Origin: an uncultured Myxococcaceae bacterium
GTDB lineage: Bacteria > Myxococcota_A > Polyangia > Polyangiales > Ga0077539
DNA length: 62,642 bases
Direction of reading: 5' to 3'
Assembly (NCBI GenBank): GCA_945952225.1
Contig: CAMFHP010000038.1
Span: 1-62,642 of the forward strand
In this document: positions 56,157-62,642 of the stretch, in pieces
Layout: the number at the start of each line of letters is the position of its first letter
How positions within the stretch are numbered: the stretch's first letter is position 1
Made by a program: the position numbers and the translations under genes
The notes under the pieces: model-generated
Database searches by the model: none
The model's input: the letters and a program-made list of their open reading frames with translations, nothing else
What the model was told of the DNA's origin: nothing

Positions 56157-56953
56157 GGATTGCTGCTCCCCGTCGTCTGCGTCGCCGCGGGCGTGTTGCC
56201 ATTCGACTCGGCCGCAGCCTCACCCTCGGCGTCCTGCAGGTCGCGGATCGACACCACGCGCTGCACGTAGCGGATCGCGGGACGGCTCTCTGGCGGCTCC
56301 AGCGGGCCGCCGCGTTCGTAGCCGACGACGCGAATCTGGATTGCCTTGCCCTCGGGCACCGAGAAGCTCTGCGTCGACCGCACGCGGAATCGGTAGCCCT
56401 TCATGTACGGGAGGCCCGCGCCGATGTACTCGAGGTTCACGCCGAGCGAGTGGTCGCCCGCCCCCACCTGTCCCGAGTACACACGGAGTTCGTGCTGGTC
56501 GGCGAGGGTGCCCGTGTCGTCGTCACGCGTGAAGATCGGCGCGCCGTCGAGCGAGTACACCATGTGGACGAGGCGGTACGTGCCGCTCATCTCGTTCTGG
56601 TGGATCACCTGCGCGCGCGAACCGCCCACCACGTTGCCGAGCACGGACTCGGCGAGGAGCGAGAGACGGGCCTTGGAGCGGAAGATCTCTTCCTTCAGTT
56701 CGTTGATGCGCTGCTCGAGATCGCGAAGGCGCACGACGTACTGCTCGCCGGTGAGCGTGCCTCCGTCTTCGAAGGGAATCGGAGCCACGGGCGCAGCCGT
56801 CGTGGCCGCTGCTGCGCCACCGTCGCCGTCCGTCGCTGCAGGCGTCGTGGTCGCTCCGCCGTTCGTCGCCGTGGGCACCTGCTGCGCAACGCCCGTCGCC
56901 GTTGCGAGAGCCGCCGCGAACGCCAGTACCGTGAACCGCCAACGCATGGTCAT
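56153..56953 (-). CDS. Exported protein, paralogue of the adjacent first gene of the operon
   Basis: 266 residues from ATG 56953, preceded by GGAAGG; a second ATG lies 6 nt downstream. Signal peptide with cleavage near GVAQQ, a Thr/Ala-rich linker, a short coiled-coil (LRDLEQRINELKEEIFRSKA), then a beta-rich domain of ~120 residues with SGTYRLVHMVYSLDGAPIFT and GYRFRVRSTQSFSVPEGKAI. The neighbouring gene at 57038-57826 has the same plan and shared motifs (TFRLVRASYSLDGAAI, VPEGRALRLTVVGYERGG), so they are paralogues. Similar myxobacterial proteins are sometimes annotated, probably wrongly, as dihydrolipoamide acetyltransferase. Function unknown. Confidence 0.82.
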   Translation of the reverse strand: MTMRWRFTVLAFAAALATATGVAQQVPTATNGGATTTPAATDGDGGAAAATTAAPVAPIPFEDGGTLTGEQYVVRLRDLEQRINELKEEIFRSKARLSLLAESVLGNVVGGSRAQVIHQNEMSGTYRLVHMVYSLDGAPIFTRDDDTGTLADQHELRVYSGQVGAGDHSLGVNLEYIGAGLPYMKGYRFRVRSTQSFSVPEGKAIQIRVVGYERGGPLEPPESRPAIRYVQRVVSIRDLQDAEGEAAAESNGNTPAATQTTGSSNP

Positions 56954-57037
56954 CGTCCCTTCCTCGTCGTCCGTGCGTGGCGACGTTCCTCGCCGACGCA
57001 CCCCTCAAGCAATCTACGTCGCCCTACCGCGGTCCGG

Positions 57038-57826
57038 TCAACGGGTCGCCGGGCTCCCCGCGGCCGTCGGCGTCGCGCCCGCAGGCGCAGCGTCCGCCCG
57101 CTGAAGCATCTGCTGCGCCTCGGCGATCGTCATCACCTGTTGCGCGTATCGGATTGCAGGGCGCTCCTCGACGGCAGCCGTCGCGCCTCCGCGTTCGTAT
57201 CCCACCACCGTCAGCCGAAGCGCGCGCCCCTCGGGCACCGTGAAGTTCTGCACCGACCGCGCGCGGAACGTGTACCCGCGGATGTACGAGAAGATCCCGT
57301 ACCCGTTGCCCTGATACTCGAGGCTCACGGTGAGCGTGTGCTCTCCCTGCGCGACGCGACCGTTGTAGACCGCGAAGCTCTGGAGGTCGGCGAGCGAGCC
57401 ATTGTCGTCGGCCCGCGTGGCGATCGCCGCGCCGTCGAGCGAGTACGACGCACGCACCAGCCGGAAGGTCGACCCCATGTCGTTCTGGTGGTCGATGATG
57501 AGCTGCGCGCCACCACCCGACTGCTCCAGCACCATCGCCGTGATCTCACGAAGGCGCGCGTGCGACGCGGTGATGTCGTTGCCGAGCGCCGTCATCTCGC
57601 GGTCGATGTCGCGCAGCACGATCACCGGCGAAGCAGGACGGACGGGAGCTCCGGCGACCGGGGCCGCGGCGGGCACGGGTGCGGTCACCGTAGGCGCAGG
57701 AGCAGGCGTGGGTGCCGTCACCGCGGGCGCAGGTGCGGGCGCAGTCGGTACGGGCTGCGCTGCGGCCATGCCGACCCACGTTGTCAGAAGGGCCACCGTC
57801 GCAACGCATGCCATCGCTCTCGCCAT
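57038..57826 (-). CDS. Exported protein, first gene of the Glt/Nfs-like operon
   Basis: 262 residues from ATG 57826 (MARAMACVATVALL), chosen for the signal peptide (cleavage near GMAAAQP) and the GAAAGGG-like sequence upstream; starts at 57886 or 57892 would add a poorly supported leader. A Pro/Ala/Thr-rich linker (about 25-70) precedes a coiled-coil and a beta-rich domain with TFRLVRASYSLDGAAI, GYTFRARSVQNFTVPEGRA and VVGYERGG, shared with the next gene. The promoter at 57917-57944 gives an ~84-nt leader. Function unknown; the context suggests an envelope-machine component. Confidence 0.8.
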   Translation of the reverse strand: MARAMACVATVALLTTWVGMAAAQPVPTAPAPAPAVTAPTPAPAPTVTAPVPAAAPVAGAPVRPASPVIVLRDIDREMTALGNDITASHARLREITAMVLEQSGGGAQLIIDHQNDMGSTFRLVRASYSLDGAAIATRADDNGSLADLQSFAVYNGRVAQGEHTLTVSLEYQGNGYGIFSYIRGYTFRARSVQNFTVPEGRALRLTVVGYERGGATAAVEERPAIRYAQQVMTIAEAQQMLQRADAAPAGATPTAAGSPATR

Positions 57827-57916
57827 GTGCTGAAGCCCTTTCACCGCTCGCCCGAACTCCGTCGCGAAGAACACACGCGCTCGCATGAGCACGGCAAACT
57901 GCGCAATAGGCGCGGG

Positions 57917-57944
57917 TTTATACCAGTCGGCCCCCGAGGGTCAA
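57917..57944 (-). promoter_or_regulatory. Sigma70-type promoter of the Glt/Nfs-like operon
   Basis: On the minus strand TTGACC (57944-57939) and TATAAA (57922-57917) are separated by 16 nt. Each hexamer matches consensus at five of six positions. Transcription would start near 57910 and read leftward into the seven coupled or closely spaced genes down to 45696. Confidence 0.75.
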
Positions 57945-57980
57945 CGCGGCCGTGTGTGTGCCTCGCCCTCCGCGGCCAGT

Positions 57981-58000
57981 GTCCCGGGCAGATCCGGGAC
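57981..58000. promoter_or_regulatory. 20-bp dyad between divergent promoters
   Basis: GTCCCGG-GCAGAT-CCGGGAC is a perfect inverted repeat with 7-bp arms. It lies 37 bp upstream of the -35 of the envelope operon and 13 bp upstream of the candidate promoter of the sigma-factor gene, a good place for a shared operator. It is the main feature, besides the two promoters, of the 329-bp gap 57827-58155. Confidence 0.4.
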
Positions 58001-58012
58001 GTGTCGGATCCG

Positions 58013-58042
58013 TGGACCCGGCGACGGCGGCGTGCATAGAAT
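58013..58042 (+). promoter_or_regulatory. Candidate promoter of ECF sigma gene
   Basis: A good -10, TAGAAT (58037-58042), with a weak -35, TGGACC (58013-58018), and an 18-nt spacer, about 115 bp upstream of the chosen start. No autoregulatory ECF-type motif was recognised. Confidence 0.35.
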
Positions 58043-58155
58043 GGCAACGGATCACACGGAGGTTCCGACGCAAGGGTCGTCGGCAACGTCGGAGATCGTC
58101 ACGCGGCGTCGACCGTCTGAATGGCCAGACGCCCTCCGAGAGAGCCATCGCGAAG

Positions 58156-58776
58156 GTGATCGAGTTGAGCAGCGAACGGCTGAAGGATGTCGCCGACGAA
58201 GAGCTCCTCGATCGCTTTCGCAGCGGTGATGCGCGGGCGTTCGAGGAGCTCATGCGCCGCCATCGAACCCCGCTCTACAACTTCATCCTACGGTCGGTGC
58301 GGAACCCCTCGACCTCCGAAGAAATCCTCCAGGACGCCTGGCTGCGCATTCTTCAGGGCGCGGGAGATTTTCAGCGCGCGTCGAAGTTCACCACCTGGGC
58401 CTATACCGTCGCCCGCAACCTCTGCATCGACCACGCGCGGAAGGCCGTGCTCCGACGGCATCCCTCGCTCGATCAACCGACGCTCGCCGAGGATGGGCCC
58501 AGCCTGGGGGAAGTACTTCCCGACACGCGCGCCGCCGTCGACCGCACGGCCATCGGACGCGAACTTCAGGGGCGCATCGCCGTCGCCATCGAGGCGCTGC
58601 CCCACGATCAGCGCGAGGTGTTTCTCATGCGCGAGTACAGCAACCTCCAGTTCAAGGAGATCGCGGAGATCGTCGGCGCCCCCGAGAACACCGTGAAGAG
58701 TCGCATGCGCTATGCCCTGGAGCGCCTGCAAGAAACCCTCGCCGAGTACGAGGATTACGCCCGAGCCCTGGGTTGA
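58156..58776 (+). CDS. ECF-type RNA polymerase sigma factor
   Basis: 206 residues from GTG 58156. Region sigma2 runs from LLDRFRSGDARAFEELMRRH through EEILQDAWLRILQGAGDFQ to TWAYTVARNLCIDHAR. A linker follows, and sigma4 (ALPHDQREVFLMREYSNLQF with the helix-turn-helix EIAEIVGAPENTVKSRMRYA) ends the protein. There is no sigma3, as for ECF group factors. The start is uncertain: TTG 58165 follows GAAGGTGA more closely, and the frame is open to 57952. The following gene is a zinc-type anti-sigma factor, as usual for the family. It is divergent from the envelope operon and may control it; that is inference. Confidence 0.9.
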   Translation: MIELSSERLKDVADEELLDRFRSGDARAFEELMRRHRTPLYNFILRSVRNPSTSEEILQDAWLRILQGAGDFQRASKFTTWAYTVARNLCIDHARKAVLRRHPSLDQPTLAEDGPSLGEVLPDTRAAVDRTAIGRELQGRIAVAIEALPHDQREVFLMREYSNLQFKEIAEIVGAPENTVKSRMRYALERLQETLAEYEDYARALG

Positions 58777-58781
58777 GCGCC

Positions 58782-60026
58782 ATGGATTGCGAAGCCTGCA
58801 GCGCACTGCTGATGGACTACCTCTACGAGGAGCTCGACGAGGTGCGCGCCGCCTCCGTTCGGAAGCATCTCGACGGGTGCGCGGCGTGCTCCGCGGAGTT
58901 CGACATGCTCTCGCGTGGACGGCGCGCCGCCCACTCGCTCCGTCCCGTGGAGGCTCCGCTGCCCAACGCGGCGCTGTTGGAGGCCATCCACGCCGCGGCC
59001 ATCTCGAACGCTCGCACGCCGCCCGACGCGGCGAGCGTGCCCATCGCGCCGATCGTTCCTCTCGACGCGCGGTCGCGCATTCCCCGTTGGATGCGTCGCG
59101 TGGGCGAGATGGCGATGCGCCGTCAGGTTGCGATGGCCGCGGTGTTCCTGCTGATGATCGGGTTCGGGCTCAGCTACCACCAATTTCAGGCCCCCACGCG
59201 GCCGCTGCAGACCACCGATGAGCCGAGCGCACAGGTGATTCCTGCGACGGAACTCCCCTCGGGCGACGGCCGTCCCCCCACGGTCTCGCCAGAGCCGTCG
59301 ATCGCCCACCGGAGCGCCGCGCGCCCGCCGACCGACCACCCCGCCGAACGTCGCGCCGTGGCCAACGCCCGCGCCGCCGATCCCCGAGATGGCCTGCGAG
59401 GAAGCGTCGCGGCCGCGCCACCGCCTCCCTCGGAAGAAGAGCGCGCGCAGGGGGCCGATGACTTCGAACGCGACCCGTCCTCGCAGTACGGCGCGGCGCA
59501 GCAGGCTGCGGGCAGCGCCCGAAACCCGGCGCAGGCACAAGTGCCGATGCCCTCGACGGCCACGCCGCAATCGTCGCCGGACCAGGACCTGGGCGCGGCC
59601 CTCCCGCGGCTGAACACCGCGCAGAACAGCGTCGGAAGCGGCTCTTCGCCCAACCTTCAGCCCGCCACGCCGCCGACGTGGCGCGCGCTCCGTGACCGCG
59701 GTGACAGCCTCCGCGCGCAGGGGAACGTCGAGGGTGCGGCGGCCGCGTACCGTGAGGCGCTCACGCTCGACCCGCCCGATGGAGACCGCGCGGGCGTCGC
59801 GCAGGCGCTCTACAACGCGCTCCTGCAGAGCGGGCAGGCGCGGGAAGCCAGCATCGTGCACGCGCGCTACCTCGCGCGGCCCAACGACACGAACGGGCTC
59901 GCGCAGGAGCTTCCGAGCACGTCGACGTCGCACTCTGCGACCTCGCGTCCGATGCCTTCGCGCGCGGCCCCGCGGATGCGCCGGGCCCCCTCGCAGAACG
60001 ACGCGTTCAACAACCTCGGGCTCTGA
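58782..60026 (+). CDS. Anti-sigma factor with zinc-binding (ZAS) domain
   Basis: 414 residues from ATG 58782; a TTG at 58773 overlapping the sigma stop is an alternative. The ZAS motif is intact: Cys3, His29, Cys33, Cys36 (MDCEAC ... RKHLDGCAAC). One membrane helix (about 113-131, AMAAVFLLMIGFGLSYHQF) divides a cytoplasmic sigma-binding part from a long periplasmic part, which is Pro/Ala-rich and ends in a TPR-like segment (GDSLRAQGNVEGAAAAYREA). The TPR-like end could read the state of TPR partners in the envelope. The stop is 13 bp from the stop of the convergent lipoprotein gene. Confidence 0.9.
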   Translation: MDCEACSALLMDYLYEELDEVRAASVRKHLDGCAACSAEFDMLSRGRRAAHSLRPVEAPLPNAALLEAIHAAAISNARTPPDAASVPIAPIVPLDARSRIPRWMRRVGEMAMRRQVAMAAVFLLMIGFGLSYHQFQAPTRPLQTTDEPSAQVIPATELPSGDGRPPTVSPEPSIAHRSAARPPTDHPAERRAVANARAADPRDGLRGSVAAAPPPPSEEERAQGADDFERDPSSQYGAAQQAAGSARNPAQAQVPMPSTATPQSSPDQDLGAALPRLNTAQNSVGSGSSPNLQPATPPTWRALRDRGDSLRAQGNVEGAAAAYREALTLDPPDGDRAGVAQALYNALLQSGQAREASIVHARYLARPNDTNGLAQELPSTSTSHSATSRPMPSRAAPRMRRAPSQNDAFNNLGL

Positions 60027-60039
60027 CCGACGCGCGTCC

Positions 60040-61689
60040 CTACGGGCGACGCATCACCGTCCCATTGCCGAAGACGATCACCGTGACCCGTCCCGCGCGC
60101 GCCGAGGCCGCGACGGGGATCACGTCGCGCGGCCATCCCGTCGCGAACACCTCGGGCTCGCCGTGCTCGGGTACGCCGCGGAGCGTTCCGTCACGGAGCT
60201 CGATGCGAATGCCGTCGGTGACGAGCGGCGCCTCGTCGTCGTCGCTGTCGTCGTCGTCGGGACCGGCGCCCACCGCGCGCCAGACGGTGCCGTCGCGGCT
60301 CGCCATCACCGTCGGCGTGTCGCCGCAGGAGACCGCGCGCATCTCGCCGTCGCGCAGCACCACACGCTTGATCCGAGGCCCCAGCACCGGACGCCACACG
60401 CGACCGCCCGTGGTGGTGAGCATCACCGTGCCGCCGCATCCGTCGGACGCGCCGCTCGCGGGACGCAGCCCCACCCAACGACGTCGGCCGAGCACCGTGA
60501 CGAGCTCCCACGGGAGCTGCGTCGCCGTCCACCGTTCGCCGCCGTCGTCGGTCCACCAGAGGGCCGTGCCCGCGAGCCAGTAGGCGTTGTCGTCGAGGAT
60601 CGCGCCGCGCAGGCCGAGGTTCGCGCTGCCCGGCGCGACGGTCACGATCTCCCAGCGGCGCCCCGCGTCGGTGCTCAACGCGACGCCGCCGCCGATGCCC
60701 AGCAGAAACTCTCCGTGCATCGGGAGCGTGCGGCCGCCCACGGGGGAGTTCGCGCGGTACCAGTGCCGACCGCGGTTGTCCGTCGCCCACCCCTGCCCCT
60801 GCACCTCGCAGAACACGCCGCGGCCCGAGAGCGGTGCGCAGCCGCTCGATGGCGGCCCGTCGTCGGAGTCGGGGGCCTCGCCGGGCGTTCGTGCGACGAC
60901 AGGAAGGCTGCGAAGTGTGTCCCAGTGCGTTCCCCGGTCGCGGCTGAACGCAGTCACCAGCGGAACCGCGCCGCCGCGCTCCAACGCGATCGCGTCGTGG
61001 CCGAGGCAACGGATGGTGATGCCGGGCTCGCGGAGCCGCGGAGGGATGCTCATGCGCGACCAGGTGAGCCCCGCGTCGACGCTGCGCAATGCGAGGGGCC
61101 CGCGTCCGCGAGGCGACGGCACGATCGCGAACATCGCGTTGCCACACGACACGGCCGCGAACTCGCCGTTCACCTCGCGCGTGCGGATCGCGATGCGCTC
61201 GATGCGGCCCGCGCCCACTTCGGGGAGGTGCGCCTGGCGGTTCCATGCGCGGCCGCTGTCGTCGCTCACCCACCACGCGACGTTCACGTCGTCGCGTCCC
61301 TCCCAGGCCTCTTCGGCGCGTACCACAAGGCGTCCGCCTTCGACCGCGAGGAGCGCGGGCGCGTCGAGGTCGGTGAGCATGGGCTCCCAGTGGCGTCCTC
61401 CGTCGACGCTGCGGCACACTGCGCTCGTCGTCGTCGCGTAGAGCGTCGCGCCCTCGGCCTCGACCGATGTAAAGCGCGGCGCGCTCGGCCACCCCACGAG
61501 CACCCACGGGTCGCGCATCGCAGGGAACGCAGGTGCCTCACAGGGCATGCGCGGCGCGCGAAACCGTCGCACCGCACGCGTCGGCGGCGGCGTCGCGGGG
61601 GGTGGCGTGGGCGCGTGTGAACACGCGAGCGACGTGGCCATCGCAACGGTGAGTCCTGCGCGCGCGCGTCGGTGATCGGTGTGCCCCAT
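60040..61689 (-). CDS. Lipoprotein with BNR/Asp-box-type propeller repeats
   Basis: 549 residues from ATG 61689; a start at 61641 (MATSLACSH) is also possible. Lipobox-type SLAC (Cys23). The rest consists of repeated SxDxGxxW boxes (SVDGGRHWEP, SDDSGRAWNR, SVDAGLTWSR, STDAGRRWEI, TDDGGERWTA), the BNR/Asp-box signature of sialidase-like and photosystem-stability-type beta-propellers. An acidic insertion (GPDDDDSDDDE) lies near the C terminus. No sialidase active-site arginines were confirmed. The frame remains open upstream through the antisense of the tRNA into the integrase; the chosen start avoids that. Surface or periplasmic role unknown. Confidence 0.8.
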   Translation of the reverse strand: MGHTDHRRARAGLTVAMATSLACSHAPTPPPATPPPTRAVRRFRAPRMPCEAPAFPAMRDPWVLVGWPSAPRFTSVEAEGATLYATTTSAVCRSVDGGRHWEPMLTDLDAPALLAVEGGRLVVRAEEAWEGRDDVNVAWWVSDDSGRAWNRQAHLPEVGAGRIERIAIRTREVNGEFAAVSCGNAMFAIVPSPRGRGPLALRSVDAGLTWSRMSIPPRLREPGITIRCLGHDAIALERGGAVPLVTAFSRDRGTHWDTLRSLPVVARTPGEAPDSDDGPPSSGCAPLSGRGVFCEVQGQGWATDNRGRHWYRANSPVGGRTLPMHGEFLLGIGGGVALSTDAGRRWEIVTVAPGSANLGLRGAILDDNAYWLAGTALWWTDDGGERWTATQLPWELVTVLGRRRWVGLRPASGASDGCGGTVMLTTTGGRVWRPVLGPRIKRVVLRDGEMRAVSCGDTPTVMASRDGTVWRAVGAGPDDDDSDDDEAPLVTDGIRIELRDGTLRGVPEHGEPEVFATGWPRDVIPVAASARAGRVTVIVFGNGTVMRRP

Positions 61690-61761
61690 GAAGCGCCTCC
61701 ACGCGTACGACGGCCGCGGGATCATAGGCAAGTGCGCGACGCTTCGTGTACCGTGCGCGAC

Positions 61762-61861
61762 GGAAGCACGTCCTGCTCTGGTGATGGGCCCGGTCTTCAA
61801 AACCGGTGGTGTCGGCGCCTTCGCGTCGCACGGGAGGTTCGATTCCTCTGTGCTTCCGCCA
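61762..61861 (+). tRNA. selC: Selenocysteine tRNA, anticodon UCA
   Basis: A 100-nt tRNA with encoded CCA. The acceptor stem is eight perfect pairs (GGAAGCAC/GTGCTTCC), the hallmark 8-bp acceptor of bacterial tRNA-Sec, with G as discriminator. The anticodon arm CCGGT-CTTCAAA-ACCGG carries UCA. A long variable arm follows (about 61806-61830), and the T arm is GGAGG-TTCGATT-CCTCT. Overall layout agrees with Escherichia coli selC. It implies that the genome has SelA/SelB and selenoproteins elsewhere. It is divergent from the BNR lipoprotein. Confidence 0.95.
61831..61861 (+). other. Predicted attachment site at the 3' end of tRNA-Sec
   Basis: The 3' half of the tRNA (T arm, acceptor strand and CCA) is adjacent to an integrase gene that points towards it. 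This is the usual geometry of an attL site. The integrase reading frame crosses this segment antisense. The partner repeat lies outside the window, so the crossover limits are not known. Confidence 0.45.
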
Positions 61862-62642
61862 GAAGTGCCTTGTTTCAGGGGAGTTCGAGCGAGAGGCTCG
61901 TTGCACTCCAGGGTATCCTCCAGGGTATTCTCGGCGCTCGCCGCGTCGCTGAGCGCCCCCTCGGGGATCTGAATCTGCAGTTTGCCGATTTCGCGGCAGA
62001 GGCTGCTCCACCGCTCGCGGGTGTAACGGTCGTACGAGCTCGATCGGGGAGCGTGCGTGATCCAGCGCAGCACGGCGCCAATGCCGTCGGCCTCCTGGGT
62101 GAGCGTAATGAACGTGTAGCGAGTGCAATACAAGTGCCGCGAGCGCAGGCCGAGCATCACGCAGTCGCGGTGGAAGGTGCGAGTCGCGGTGCTGCCGTTG
62201 CGAGGCCGCCCCTTGCGGCGCCCCCGCATCGACGGGGTCACGTAGTCATCGGCGGAGGGTGAGCGGCCCATGTAACGCGCCCAGCCGCGCTCGAACCACT
62301 CTGCGAGAATGGCTTCCAGTACGGGGTGTACAGGCGCGAGCTTCTCGGTCTCAGTCTTGGTAGGGCCTTCGGTTTTGGTCACCGACTTGATCGCGAGCGC
62401 AATAGAGATGCGCGTGAGCGGGCGCGCGGTGCGGTCCCAATCGCCGAAACGCAGCGCGGCGAGCTCGCCGAAGCGCATGCCGGTGAGGAAGAGTACCGCG
62501 TACATCACGCGACGATCGAGTTCGATGCGCGGGTCGGAGATGAGCGCCTCGACCTCTTCGCGTCGAAACCACCAGCCCTTGCTGGCCCTGTATCGCACCC
62601 AATTCCTTGGACACCAGTCAGTACTACGCAGCCTTCGCGAGA
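61862..62642 (-). CDS. Tyrosine recombinase (integrase), partial at window edge
   Basis: The catalytic part of a phage or island-type integrase; its N-terminal part lies beyond the right edge (the frame is open to the last base). Box I is LTGMRFGELAALRFGDWD with the catalytic Arg. Box II reads LYCTRYTFITL, keeping an Arg but with Tyr where His is usual. The last box is WITHAPRSSSYDRYTRERW with His and the nucleophile Tyr. The C-terminal limit is unclear: the frame enters the tRNA antisense (as SGGSTEESNLPCD) and continues without stop to 60040, in frame with the BNR lipoprotein. The coordinates given stop at the tRNA. The sequence is less GC-rich than the neighbouring genes, as expected for an acquired element. 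Confidence 0.85.

Noticed and set aside
61721-61726. TATGAT -10-like element before the BNR lipoprotein
   Set aside because: No supporting -35 and the region also serves the divergent tRNA; too weak to list.
60040-62642. Treating the entire open frame as one integrase-lipoprotein fusion protein
   Set aside because: It would require translation through antisense tRNA and an internal signal peptide. Two separate genes with the frame joined by integration is simpler, although the fusion is recorded as a finding.

Overview
The window reads as chromosomal DNA of a myxobacterium (Myxococcota, probably a Polyangia-type lineage). GC content is high and third-position-driven. There is a MYXO-CTERM-like sorting tail, a run of Asp-stalk, Cys-rich surface lipoproteins, and a gene set resembling the Glt/Nfs gliding and spore-coat machinery of Myxococcus. 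No rRNA, CRISPR array or insertion sequence was seen. Many long open frames opposite the real genes were set aside as products of GC bias.

Layout. 0.2-2.6 kb: a secreted His/Gly-rich protein and a convergent DUF2330-like surface protein, separated by a 42-bp tandem repeat and a hairpin. 2.8-8.3 kb (minus strand): an alpha/beta-hydrolase fused to a degenerate AMP-ligase, xseA, and a multi-pass membrane protein. 8.4-17.9 kb (minus): a tight chemotaxis operon, cheW-mcp-cheA-cheR-cheB. Its receptor is a giant soluble protein with about nine PAS domains, five of them near-identical 139-residue repeats. 18.3-22.6 kb (minus): a secreted lipin-like (LNS2) phosphatase candidate, then tsaE-prkA-CoA-binding protein.

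22.7-34.8 kb: four Cys-rich lipoproteins on the plus strand and one on the minus strand. They share an Asp-rich stalk but carry different C-terminal modules (nidogen-like, seven-bladed propeller, beta-helix/Gly-rich); a bolA gene lies among them. 34.8-40.7 kb (plus): a dynamin-like GTPase, an Hsp70/actin-fold ATPase and a third protein of unknown type, tightly coupled. This resembles the SrfC/SrfB pair of enterobacteria and is the best candidate here for a little-described system. 40.7-43.4 kb: a membrane VWA/GATase-like protein, convergent with it.

43.5-57.8 kb (minus): a Glt/Nfs-like envelope machine. From its promoter inward it encodes two related ~265-residue exported proteins, two TPR proteins, a TPR lipoprotein, a small exported protein and an FHA/TonB-type (AgmX/PglI) membrane protein. 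Tandem hairpins and a strong promoter then separate an exported coiled protein and an outer-membrane barrel. A consensus-like sigma70 promoter drives the main operon, and a divergent ECF sigma/anti-sigma pair lies on its other side. The right edge holds a BNR-repeat lipoprotein, a clear selenocysteine tRNA (selC), and the catalytic part of a tyrosine integrase whose frame runs antisense through the tRNA. This is the boundary of an island that continues beyond the window.
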